Assembly (NCBI RefSeq): GCF_030463565.1
Contig: NC_134648.1
Span: 45,165,498-45,229,497 of the forward strand
Direction of reading: 5' to 3'
DNA: 64,000 nucleotides
From: Pelecanus crispus
Taxonomy: Eukaryota > Chordata > Aves > Pelecaniformes > Pelecanidae
This document shows positions 47,401-58,811 of the stretch, one piece after another; the stretch's first letter is position 1, and each line of letters opens with the position of its first letter. The notes beneath the pieces were generated by a model that saw only the letters and a list, made by a program, of their open reading frames with translations, searched no databases and was not told the DNA's origin. The position numbers were made by a program, and so were the translations under genes.

Positions 47401-50400
47401 GATTAATTTTCTAATTTGCTGCATGGTCATTTGTGTGCACAGCGATACAGGTTCATTTACCTCAAGCTACTCTTTCCTTTAAAGATACCGATTACGAGAC
47501 ATTTCCCATCTCAATCAGCCAAAGCTTTTATATTGTGAACAAAGTGAAAATATGTGATTACCATTTCACCATCGTAAGTTAAGCATTCCTGAAAGACACG
47601 ATCCAAAAATATGTTGGTCAGCGTCCCTGTTCCATATCGGGACAGTTCTTCTTTGCTGAGCATGCCATTGTGATCTTTATCAAGGTTTAAGTACTGGCCT
47701 AGGGAGGACATACAGAGGGCAAAACATAATAAAACAGTTCTTTGCTGATACAGGTATAACAGAGAAAGAAAATTTAGCATTTTTTAAACATCTATTTCAT
47801 TTTCATCATGAAGTTAATGTAGTTAAGTGGGAACATGCTAGATCCACAATAATATTCATAGAGCACGATAAATGAGCACAAAACGTGGTAGAAGGGGAAA
47901 CAGGATTCCCATAATGAGGTGTTAATAGTTCTACTCCAAGGTAATGGCTCAAAAGTAAAGGCTGTGTAAACAGAGAAAGGAGCAGAAAGCTAAGAGCATA
48001 TTATTTTAAACAGATCTGCTGTAAGAATGAAAAAAGAGCTAAAGGTGATGCAAAAGCACGAATAGAACAGTCAAAAGAGAAGGTTACAGAGGAATCTTGT
48101 ACCTTGTGCAACAAGCACAAAATGACAGAGGATAAAACCATGGTAAAGAGCAACAGTGGAGAACTGAAACTGTAAAGTCAGGAAGATATACTGAAAAGAT
48201 GGCTACAAGAGTTGCAAAGACAAGTTATTGGGAAGATTTTAAAGAGACAAAAACAGAGGAAAAATAACAGTAAGAATGAGACTAAGTCATACAAGGCAGA
48301 GAGGAGAGGAAAATAAAAGGCGGGGGGAGCGTTCATATATAAAGGAACCTACCATAAACTCTTAATGCAGAAGGAGCAGAAAACCAATTTGTTTCCTGAC
48401 TTTCTTTAGAAAGTTCTTCATCCCTTAACTAAGTGAAACACAAAATTAGAATTCAGAAAGAGTAAATTAAAATACAACAGTATATGCTAAGAGATCTTTA
48501 CCTCCAGTAAGTCATCCAGGAAGCTGCAAGCTAAAATATCCTGTATCTTTATCTTCCCTGCAGCAAGAAAAGGAAAACACATTTCTAACAGTTGCCCAGC
48601 CAACATATCCATTTGACTGTTCTCATTTAGGTGGTTCTACTTAAGAAAGAGGTATTCTGAGCAGAAAAAAAAAAAAAAAATCTCTTTTTAAAAAACCAAA
48701 ACCAAACAAACCCAACTTCTAACACCAAGGATAAGGCTGTAATTTAAGAGATTAAAAAAAAATAGCTTTTAAAATCACCCGATAAAACTAGCCTGATATT
48801 GGCAGAAGAGGAGTTATCCTGAAGCCTTAAAAGCCAGAAAACTAGATAAAAAAAAAGTGAGTGTTCAACATCAATTCAAAACGTAAAATAAAAAAACGCA
48901 AAGAAAGCATGCTTAAAACATTTGTTGGAACAATAGTCTCTTAAGTGATGTGATATTTTTACATCTTCAGAAACTACAGATGTGACACAAAGGTGAGGTG
49001 GCAGAACGCACTTCTGCTGGTGTAGCTCTGACTGGTGCACAGACACTGCACAAACAGCTGTGCAAAATAATGGCATTAAAACTTCACACACACCCTCTCT
49101 ACATGTTTGTAATTACCTCTGCTGGAGGCTACTGCCCACACAATTCTGACATCTTTGAGTGGCACAGCTAGATCTTGAAAACATATGCAGTTTGTGACTT
49201 AAATCAAGGGCATGTGAAAAAGCAAACTTGTCCAAGGGAGCTACATCTGTAAGAAGGATTAGCAGCCAAAACTGCAAACCTTTTCTAATGACTTTACATG
49301 GCGCGCACAAATTTAATCACAGGAGAAGCACATCACAATAAGCATTCTTGAGCATTTCCACAGCTCTGTGGATGTTCTGCCAAGCAGTTCTATTGTTAGT
49401 TGCTGTGTTTTCTATTCACCCTAAACACTTATAAAATTAACCACTGCTAGCGATGCATTATGATGAAACAATATCTCATTTGTCAGTTTCTATGAGATAA
49501 CTCCATAGTACCACAACTGATGGGTCTCTCATATAAATTCATTAGCTGCAGAAGTAGATTATTAGACCCACGAAAAGACTCATGGTCTTCAGCGGAGATT
49601 AATCTTCAAATGCAAGATAGCTGAACAAAAGCCTACAAAGACAACTACATATTACTTTGAAAACACAAGTAGCTTTGGTGGAAACATTTTAAAAAAGAAA
49701 ATACTCCCACATATTTAGAGTTTTGAAAACATGGGACCTACCTGTTCGGAGAGGATCCAGAAAGAAGAAGAACTTTCTAACTGCTGTGCAGACATAGAAG
49801 GAATAAAAAGATTTTTCTAAACCATCCAGTTGTGGCAAAGTAGGGATGAGTTCCAAAATATAGTTTTCTAAATCCTGCAGAATTAAGAAAGAATAGAAAA
49901 CAGGCTTTAAACACTACTATTGTTGCATGTTTGCTATATTCCACCGTGGCTTTCAAGTATTTTTTGTTAAAAATACAATCCTGCAACAATGCAGGAAAGA
50001 GCATGAAAGCAGGCAAAAAAGCTTCTGTCTCCATGCAAGAAATCCTAGGCCATATACATGCACACATGATGCCATGACTGAAATGGTCTACAAATAAAGT
50101 AGAATGTTAACAAAGTAGACGATATTTACATGTAAATATAAATGCATTCAACTGTACCTGTTTCAAATACCAATGCATAACTCCTAATAGGATTATTCTA
50201 TGGCTGAATATTCTTTAATAGATCTTTTTTAAGTAGAGTGGTAACTAGAACCTTCTTATTTATGTTCTAATATTAACTCGTTAGAACAGGAGAACAATTC
50301 ATTGAGGCCCACTCTAGCCATCCTTTTTTGTGATTTCTACTATATCCTACTAAATCCAGTAAAGTGCTAATGACATGAAACCTTGATATCTACAATCTCT

Positions 50401-53400
50401 TTTTCAGAGAATTACCCGTATGTTAAAAAGGCTAGCAGCACTCTCACCACCAAATCTCTAGAATATAGAGAGATTGCTACTTACCCAAACAGATGTGTCC
50501 ACCCCAAACCTAGCTTATAATATAAGGTCTTATGATGTAACACTGGAAGAAAATTGGAGCCTTTCTGATGCTCTGTCATTTGAGTAAAGACAGATATTAA
50601 GTTAATCAAGAATTTACTTACTGATTCTCTGAGGTAGCCCTGTCCTGCCACGTCATATAAACTGAGACCTATTCTTGTCTGATGAAGCCATACTGTAAAA
50701 CAGAAAACAGAATTACAATGCAAGAAACCCAGAGGGTTTTTGAGGCCTCAGCAAAATTTGAAGTTATACTAAAGGCCACAAGGCACTGTTAGATGTTAAG
50801 TGCCTCTATTTCCCATTTTTCTGAGATTTAAGCAAAGCCATGGTATGTACCAGCCCTGCTTAGAAACGCCATTTCAGTCTGTAAGTTGGTAAGAGTCACT
50901 GGTGATATATGGTACTCTGTGCCTAAGACTTCCTTATAATAACTAGATGTCAGAAACAGCTGAGCAGACTCCACGTTTTATCTGGTACAGGGAATCTCAT
51001 GGATTTGTTCTCTCACTGACCTATAGATATGTGTAGCAGCGCATTTCCACTGCATTAAAAACAGCTGTACAATGTCATATACAGATTGCTTGTCAGATTG
51101 CTACAGCCCTTTGTGCAGCATGAGACACTGCAGCTACAGCCAAAGGTCCTGCCCTCACTTCTGAGTTACAACAGGAGAATTAGAATAGCACAAGCATCTA
51201 TTTTTGCAATGGAAGGTGCATTAATCAGGCAATCTACAGGACAATGTGCTCGAGGCCATTGTTAAAGCACAGTAACAGAGCTCGAGTACAGATTAGGCAT
51301 AAAAACTATTATTCACACACTCCATGTTAAATTTAACTTCCATTTTATGAAGAAACAGTTAAAAAAAATAACCCAGCCACCAAGCCAGGAAACATGAAAT
51401 TACTACTCTACCCTTAATTGGTTTAGTGGTGGACTTGGTAGTGGTAGGTTAATGGTTGGACTGGATGATCTTAAAGGTCTTTTCCAACCTAAACAATTTT
51501 GTGATTCTATGAAAAGTCCCTCTTATGAAATACGAGCTGTGCTTCATACCAATATTCATCTCTTCAAGGTAAGTGTTTGTCAAGGTGGACTATGGATCAC
51601 TCAGAGATGACAGAGGTTATACAGTGACGCTGTCTCTTTGTTGGCTGAAGTTTAAAGGTAAGTGCATCATACACCCTGAAGTGATTCAGGACACTTTTAT
51701 TATGCTTGACTTGTTTGAACAAAGCCAACAGACTTGACCACCCTTCCTCCTGAAGGGGGAGGGTTACTGGAGGCAGATGGCTCTTTGGGAAAAGCTTCAC
51801 CATTATTCAGTTATTAACTTCACTGTTCTCTTGTCCCCTCCCAAAAGTACAGTGTAGATCATTAGGAAAGAGGAAGAAAGGCTGTAACCCATGGATTGTA
51901 GGAAATCCTCCAGCTGGAGGTAGGAAGGAGAAAGACAGAATGCTACACGTTCAGCACAAGTATGCTAATACATGCAGCTATTCCTAAAACTTCAACAAGC
52001 ATATAAAAGAAAAACCCCAAAAGCTCATTAATGAGTTCACCTGGTTAGAGAATACCATCACACACCCGAGGCACTGCAGTTTAAGATGCTTTAAGCTCAG
52101 GGTGATATGGCCTCTTCCCTGCTGCAGCACCACTCTGGAGGCTGACCGCTCCGCTCCGCGAGCTTCATCAAAACAAGGTGAAATGTGGGACTGCAGTGCC
52201 CCAACTCAGATCAGTTCAAGCAGCTGCACAGTAACTCCCTTCATCATCTGATACTTTCCTCTCCTTTCAGTGTCACACTAAAGGATATTTAGCAGTAAAT
52301 ACAGATGGGAATCACTAATTCCAACCTAAAATATTAACTGAAAGTTCCTACAGGAATTTAAGTCTTTTCTTCCTTTAATACCTGGCCTGGTCTTTAGTCT
52401 TCATACAGAACACTGTACAACAGACAATACAAATTATCTCAGCTACTGCACAGACATGCTACAGGGCTAACTTTATTAGGCAATTCCAGTGCTGTTAGCT
52501 GGCAAAACCAAGGATCCTTATTCAACTGACCCAGGAGAGACTCGCAAACCAGCACTGCGATGGGACCTTATGTTGGCCAGAGTCTGAAAATTAAATCTGA
52601 TTGAGATGGGACATGCCAAAAGGCTTCCTGTCTCTAAATTTGTTTGGGATATTTGGTTTTGGTTGGTTGGTGGGTTGGTGGTTTTTTTCCTTGGTGTGTT
52701 TTTTTTTGTTTAAGAAAAACAGTATCACCATAAATAAACTAGACTTAAAACTTCTGGGTGAAACAAATGAAATAAAGAGCTCTGAAAGAATCTCTGCTGT
52801 GTCCACCCAGGGAGGCCTTTTTGAAACACATACAATTTTCACAGGTTTCTTCACAAGTCTCCTATCCTGCAGCTTTTGGGTTTGCTGTTGGTTGCAAATG
52901 GGCCTGTTACTCCTTTCGTGCATATTCTGCATGTCTATTCACCAGGTTTCCTGCTCAACACATCTCTCACCCCTTGCACCACAAGATTTTAAGTTAAACA
53001 GGCTGAGCTGCTCTGGGGAAAGGTGCCATTCTCCCATCCTGAAGCCTCTACCACACCTAAGAACACAGCAGCCAGGGATCAAGGCAATGAGGCAACCTTC
53101 CTTTCTGCTAGCCAGCCTCATCTTTTTAAACAAGATCTAATACAGATTAAAAAAAAAAAAATTGCATTTTTCAGCCCAAGTGGCTATTTATAACAAAAAA
53201 TAGCTGAAGATATGGTAAGGCTATAGTGACAAGCACAAAAACATATTGATATTTGACAAGCACAGCTAGAAAACATAGGTAACACCACTCTGTAGGAGGA
53301 AAACCAGCAATCAAAGCTATCTGCCAGACAGTCTGATCACAGTGGTTAGGATCACACTTGCCACGTAACTTTACTGTTTTGCTCTTCACAGTACTGCCTG

Positions 53401-56400
53401 AATAAAGGACATCAGAATGACAACATATATAACAAACAGATCAAGGATATCTCTAGTTGAGAGGAGAGGTGGATTTCAGAGGTAGGGTGAACTCCCACTT
53501 CCTAGTAACCGGAAAAAAAATCCCAAGCCTCCAGGAAAACAGCATTAGCAATCAAGGGCTAGATCTTACTGCTGTTGAAGAGAACAGCAAGTAATTAACA
53601 AAACTTAAAACAGCCTTGAAAATAAACCAACTTGTCATTAATACAGAAGAAGCATGAACTAACCTTTTCGCATGACATAATTGAAAAACTGCATGATAGA
53701 TATCCTCCCATAAGGATCATTATGGAGTAATTTAGCAAAGATCTTAGCTGTGAAGAACTGCCTGTAAAACAAACACAAAGCTACTTTATGCATCTGATTA
53801 CACTGCACTGACAGATCCAGTTACAGTATCCAAAACTTATAGACCCTTTAAAATACTATTTTAACAATACAGAATGTGTTCTGTGTTTTCAAAGACGTTA
53901 ATTTGCTACACTACACCCATCAAGTGGGATCCTACCAAGTAACAATGGTAAACTCAATAAAAAGCAGCTGCCTTTGCTGCTCATGAGACTCTTCAGTGAT
54001 TTGGGAGTTTTGAGAGATTTCATTTAATTTAATTTCTCTTTAGTACAATATATTTGCTAGCTTCCAATCTTCTACAATGATATGCACATAAAAGGAACTG
54101 CCAGTACTGACAACTAATCTGCTTCTGCCCAAAACTCAATCACAAAGCTATGTGTCTCCAACAGGAGCATGAAGAAGGAATATTCACTGTATGCTGTACA
54201 CAGAACATCTGGTAGGAAATTTTCCATCAGAAGCTATTAGGGAAGGCTGGGCAGTATCACTGGAGACAACATTTCCTCTTCAAACACAAAATGTGCTGTT
54301 TACTGGCCACTATCATCGCAAAAATGCTCAGGCTGGTAAGAATTTCTTCTTCAAAAGGATGTTGTACCCCTCTCGCAGACACCTCTATCAAAAGTTCCAC
54401 CAGAGATGCAGGGCAATACACCTCTGCAAGGATGCAAAGCAACTAGTTCATCAGTAACTACATGGACATGATTTTATCTCACCATTAAACTGTTTCCATC
54501 TATTTTAGCATCTGAAAGTTATAGCAGCACTTTAGTTTAGCCAAAGTAAGCTTATACAAGAGAAGAAAGCCTTACTTGCATTTAGGTCCAGCTTTTTCAC
54601 CAACTTTCAAGAAGTTCTCGTAGTTGATCATTGCCTCTTCCCCAATCATTGGTGATGTCTGATGTTTGTCCAGTAGAAACCACAGATTCTTAAAAGGCAT
54701 TTATAGTCGGTTAAGACGACATCTCTCCAGAGATGTCAATGTGCTTAAGACAGAGCATCTAAGAAATGCAGCAAAAATGCGGTTTTGCTGCAAGCTTATC
54801 TCAGTTAATCAATACACATTGTCAGTTCAGCCAGAAAAGCAGGCAAGCGATATTTCCGCTGCTCTAAACTGGTGTTAAACGTGCACAGACACACACACAC
54901 ATACACTCTCACTCACTAGGATTTCTAGGGTCACATCCCTTTTGTCTTTGCACTGCAGTAAACTCAACCATCTTTGGAGTCTCTCTCAGTGAAACATAAA
55001 CAGAACTTATTTTTTCTTCTGGGCCCACTAGGGAAATTGTTGGAATGTACTGGAAAACCAGAAGCCAATGATTTAGTCCTCCCATACATCATAATGAGGA
55101 GGCTTTACATTACCAGCCCAAGACTATGCAGCACTTCAGCTTTAGCTAGTATTTCTCAGCCAGCCAACATGCCTAAATACAAAGCACCTTACCACAAGAT
55201 TCTGTGGACAGACAGCAGATAATCAAACTCTGCAGAAAGTGGGAGTCTTGTCAGAAGCCATTGTGAAACATACAGAAAATATTTTCTTACCTGCAGCTCT
55301 TCATTATCCAACAGCTCTCTACTTTTTCTTTGCAGAAAGACTGCTCTAGATTCTTCTCTTAATTTCTGAAGCAAGACTTCATCTTCAGCTGGCAGCTAGA
55401 AACATTGTGGTGTTTTAATTTTCTGTACAGTGGTACCATTCAAAAACTACACATCTAGCAAGTACTCTTAGGTAGTCCTGACTCACACGCTCTGATGAAG
55501 CAGTTTACTTGACAGAAAATAACAACCTATCTGCCAGAATGCTGTATGGTACCTGCTTCTTCTACAGGGATATCACTTGCATACTGTCTCAAACTATTTC
55601 GGTATTGAAATATTTATTGAAAGCAAGACATCTTAAACATGAGAGACAGAGACCTACCTCATACCTGATAACCCATCCAGTAAGCACTTTCCCACAGTTG
55701 CAAGACAGGAGGGCTCACACCTAAAAGACATTTACTACTGTGTTTTTACTCAGGAGAGAGTAGCACTTTCTATTTTGTGCTAGGCCTGACTCTCAAAAGC
55801 ATGAATGTCTACTGGACTTGTTTTGGCCAACAAAACAGATGGAAGAACACTTAGTATGAAAGTCCTGCCGATGTTTACATGCAAAACTGTACAGCTCTAC
55901 TAGAACTTGGATGGTTGCATATGTACTCATCAACTGAAACATTGGTACTTGAGAACTTAATTGGCAGAAACTCATGATCCTAAGGAATATGGGACCATGC
56001 AAGGTTAGACAGCAGCTGAGTGGTCACGTTGACAAGTGCCAGCAACATCAAGATGTCGAACTAGTGCTCTCATATTACCCCATCCCCATCTGATTCATCT
56101 CACACATAAGCTGCCGGAGCAAGCATTTCTGCTGGATGATGCAAGCACCAGACATATCTTTAGTCTGCAAGACCAATCACCCACCATTTTCATGAAGCAG
56201 CATCCCATTGTGTCTAAACAGGAAGATATGTATTTATAACACTAGCATGTCAAAATTTAGTTAAAACAGGAAGTTTCTCTGAAAGACAACTTCCTATCTT
56301 TAGTAAACAGCCATGCCTACTGCCTGATTAGCACACTATTTCATGGCCTTCGATGAGATGCTTAGTAATTACTTCAAACTGCTGAAATACACAATCATAC

Positions 56401-57489
56401 AACACAAAAAATTATGCTTAGCAATCCACATCATTCAGATTTCAATCTACTTAAGCTTCTGAAGCTTAAGCGTCTCTTTGAACAAGCACAACTTTATAAC
56501 ACAGAATAGCCTCTTGTTGAAGTTTATCTGGATACCTCACTTACCCTGTAGTAAAATCGTGGTATGTTTGTATATGATGTATTGCCACTCCTTCTTCCTC
56601 CTTTCCATTCCATGTAATATTTTGTGAACAATTCCATTTCTTCATCTTTTAGCTCTTGTTCGCTCTTTTTGGCTGATTAACACAGAACAGAATTTTCATG
56701 TTGTACCCCAAACAGAGTTTTGATGTAAGAAGGAGCTTGAAAGAAGGCATTAATACTGAGGCTTACACGGCTGTGCTGTTTAGCAACACAAATATTAGGT
56801 GGAAACAAATGGAGCACAGGCCTATTATGTAAGTTATATTGCAGATACATTGAATATGTCACATATATATTCTACTTGAGTATCCACAAAGCACTTCTTT
56901 CAGTAACTGCACACACCTGATCCTCTGCAGGGTACGTGATTGTAACAGACACATGGTGATGACGGACACAGCGCCAGCATTCTTGTTTTACAGCGGTAGC
57001 ATTGCTTAAGATACTGCTTACTGCAAGCAGCAGCAGCATAAAGTTACCTTTCACATCAGGGATATCACTATACGCCTGCACAAGCTCTCTGTGGGCTCAC
57101 TTACAAATAAAGCGTTACCAGCCAGAGCTGTCACCGGGGCGCCTACTGCAGACAAACCAGCCTTTACAGCACCAACGTCCACACGGCTCCCCAGTGCTCC
57201 TCAGCCCCGCCCCCGCTGTCACTAACCCCTAAAATAAGGGTGGGTGTTTCTCCGCAGAAGGAGCCCGAGGCCTGTCTGGCCCCCACGGCAGCCTGCGGAC
57301 GGGGACGGGGAACTAAAGCAAGAGCGGACACGCCGGCGCTCGCCCCGCCAGGCCCGACCCTGCACCCCCTCAGCACTGCGGGCTCCGGCGGCCGCGCTCG
57401 CCCACGGGGGCACCTCCCCTGCCCGCCCCGGGGCACTCACGGGCGCGGCGGGCGGCCAGGCGGCCCCGCAGGCTCCGCTTCCAGTCCAT
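41497..57489 (-). CDS. PPP2R3C: PP2A regulatory subunit B'' gamma (G5PR), 13 coding exons
   Basis: This is a Ca2+-binding B''-type regulatory subunit of protein phosphatase 2A, known in mammals to bind GANP and to act in lymphocytes, gonad development and the cytoskeleton. Exons in gene order: 57441-57489, 56545-56672, 55291-55395, 54576-54688, 53664-53761, 50622-50692, 49742-49874, 48502-48557, 48353-48428, 47562-47698, 45770-45907, 42404-42463, 41497-41685. All junctions keep frame: 1353 bases, 450 residues plus TGA (human 453 from memory). Landmarks are MDWKRSLRGRLA, LREESRAVFLQRKSRELLDN, RISIMQFFNYVMRK, WLHQTRIGLSLYDVAGQGYL, and a canonical EF-hand loop DKDHNGMLSKEE at 283-294. A weaker EF-hand-like loop begins DIENKG at 351. 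The end is a Ser/Asp-rich tail finishing VDDT. The start lies in an ideal Kozak context (gccgccATGG). Residues 43-53, in the GGRRSGNTS region, differ most from human. Confidence 0.97.
42464..45769 (-). other. PPP2R3C: PPP2R3C intron with an old CR1 copy
   Basis: This is a 3.3 kb intron between the penultimate exon and the DYKTYL exon. It contains the divergent CR1 at 43765-44567, a T/G-rich then A-rich run at 44590-44665, and a run of 17 C at 45124-45140. I see nothing else that can be named. Confidence 0.6.
43765..44567 (+). mobile_element. Old CR1 LINE copy
   Basis: About 800 bases are recognisable as CR1 by the order of its blocks: aatcctgcctgcacctgc, ggaataaccccatgcag, gggctgcattag, tactccagatgcagcctcac, then gttgcccgaagaggc-like sequence and the terminal aaaggtccactccaccctaa. 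The ATTCTATG terminal repeats have decayed, and identity to the other CR1 copies here is clearly lower, so this is the oldest of the five. It lies antisense to PPP2R3C. Confidence 0.85.
46496..46948 (+). mobile_element. CR1 LINE copy with internal deletion
   Basis: The CR1 sequence runs from ttcagagggagcttgacagg through gcaaaatcctgcatttgggg, ctgggtcctgttctggtctc and gtccagcaaagggcaac. It then jumps to ccctcctgacctcaatgattctgtgattctac, the extreme 3' end. About 350 bases normally found between these blocks (compare the copy at 9125-9866) are missing. It lies antisense to PPP2R3C, between the exons at 45770-45907 and 47562-47698. Confidence 0.9.
50693..53663 (-). other. PPP2R3C: PPP2R3C intron, otherwise unassigned
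   Basis: Apart from the short CR1 at 51420-51513, this 3 kb intron shows no nameable element. The 179-codon open frame at 52601-53140 on the plus strand runs through simple TTGG/T-rich sequence and looks like chance. Confidence 0.5.
51420..51513 (+). mobile_element. CR1 LINE 3' end, short
   Basis: Only the last 94 bases of CR1 are present: gtggtaggttaatggttgga, ctggatgatcttaaaggtct, tttccaacctaaac and a terminal gtgattctatg. It lies in the 3 kb PPP2R3C intron between the exons at 50622-50692 and 53664-53761. It is the same subtype as the inverted copy at 34758-34925. Confidence 0.93.
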
Positions 57490-57779
57490 GGCGGCCGCGG
57501 CCCCCGCGCTCCGGCCGGCCGGCCGGTCCCGCGCGCACGCGCGGTGCCCTGCGCGCCGCGCCCGACCCTCGGAGCGCCGTGCCCGCAACCGGTATGGCGG
57601 AGCAGCCCCATCCGCCCGCACAGGGCGCGCGGCATCACGTGCCGACCAGCCCGGGGAGACGCGATTGGCTCCAAGGCCGGGCGCGGGCCCGGCGGCGCTT
57701 CCGGCCTAGCGGGAGGCGAGCGCCCTGGCCGCCGCGTGGTCGCCTCCGCTGTACGCACCTCCCTGCCGGCGCCCCGCAG

Positions 57780-57815
57780 CGCCGAGGGGCCCATGGCCGC
57801 CGCGCAGCGAGCGAG
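57780..57815 (+). other. PRORP: PRORP non-coding exon 1 (3' part) with uORF start
   Basis: The main PRORP start is in the next exon, so a leader exon is expected here. A donor gtaggc follows position 57815. An ATG at 57793 in a strong context (cccATGG) begins a short frame, MAAAQRA, that would continue into the next exon. The transcription start is not visible, so the left edge is indicative. Confidence 0.55.
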
Positions 57816-58402
57816 GTAGGCCCGTCCCGGAGGGGTAAGGGCGCAGCCCGCGCCGGGACCGCGCTTGTTACGCGCTGGCGGGGTGAGGGGCGGATGGGGG
57901 GTGGGGAAGAGAGAGGCTTTCCCAGCAGGCAGCGCGCTGCTGAGGGCCGGGCCGCTGTGCACGCTGGGAGTTGCAGTGTACGGGGGCGCGGCCGGGCCGG
58001 GCTTGCAGGGCACCGAGTGAGGGACGGGAGGGCCTGCGTGGGCCTCCTCAGGAGCCGCTCCAGCTGCCTGCCCGGCTGCCGGTGATCCTCCCGATATTTA
58101 CGTTAATAACCTAACATTGACGTGGGGTTTCACTGTAATTACCGCCAATGGCAGCGGTGTTACCAAGGATTTACGATTGGGGAAGCCAGTTAAACGGAAG
58201 TTTGTCACAGGTTGAAAGGTATGAGGGAACCAACGTAGGAATCCCATGCTGGGACTGCCTGAGGGTTCGGGATTGGGATTCCTGACCCGAAATTGTTGTG
58301 GTACCTGGAACTTTGTGTTTGCTAGCATGCAAATGTAAATGTGACAGGAAAGCATGGAGCAGGTCATGATGTTGCGGTGTTATTTTTCGTTTTTATTTTT
58401 AG
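57816..58402 (+). other. PRORP: PRORP intron 1
   Basis: This short leader intron spans the end of the CpG island and ends at ttttatttttag (58402). It includes a ZNF143-like motif at 57964-57979. I see nothing else in it. Confidence 0.5.
57964..57979 (-). promoter_or_regulatory. ZNF143/THAP11-like motif
   Basis: ctgggagttgcagtgt resembles, on the minus strand, the ACTACAATTCCCAGC-type element bound by ZNF143 and THAP11 at many housekeeping promoters, with one or two mismatches. It lies about 150 bases downstream of PRORP exon 1. Confidence 0.5.
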
Positions 58403-58811
58403 GAAACCTTCTGACTTAACTTGGATGAAGGCAGGAAGAAAAAAACCTGTGCTTTTTGCCTAGCTGCATCAGAGTTGCCTGTCTGCGTACAACATACTCA
58501 GTACTCATCTTTACAGTAACCAACAAACAGAAACGATAAGCTGCAAAGCATCTTCTCTAGAAAGAAAGATACCCTCATTTTGGATGAATGTTCTCACAGT
58601 CTGAGATTGATTTTTTGTGAAAAAAGATTCTACCATTTTTTGTTTTCATAAGACGCAGAAAGGACTCGTAGAACAAGCATTTTGAAACTGAAGCTTATAC
58701 AGCTTGACAGCCCTTGGGCTTTTATAATAAATGTCCTCATGCAGACTGCATTTTCCATTTTATAACTTCGTTAGATACAGTGGGCTAATAGTGAGATAAT
58801 TTCTTCTTGTG

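Larger units (their letters stand above)
57240..57990. promoter_or_regulatory. CpG island: shared head-to-head promoter of PPP2R3C and PRORP
   Basis: PPP2R3C starts leftward at 57489 and the PRORP first exon ends at 57815, so at most about 320 bases separate the two transcripts. The gap holds GC-rich NRF1-like sequence (gcgcgcacgcgcgg, about 57530), a TCACGTG E-box (57635-57641), an inverted CCAAT box (gattggct, 57663-57670) and an ETS-type cttccgg near 57698. No TATA box is seen. This is a compact bidirectional housekeeping promoter. Motifs were read by eye. Confidence 0.85.

Noticed and set aside
52601-53140. 179-codon open frame inside a PPP2R3C intron
   Set aside because: It runs through TTGG- and T-rich simple sequence, giving a Trp/Phe/Val-rich stretch that is not a credible protein.
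57222-58085. Open frames of 263 and 281 codons on both strands
   Set aside because: They lie in the PPP2R3C/PRORP CpG island and overlap true exon 1 sequences in other frames; composition is that of GC-rich non-coding DNA.
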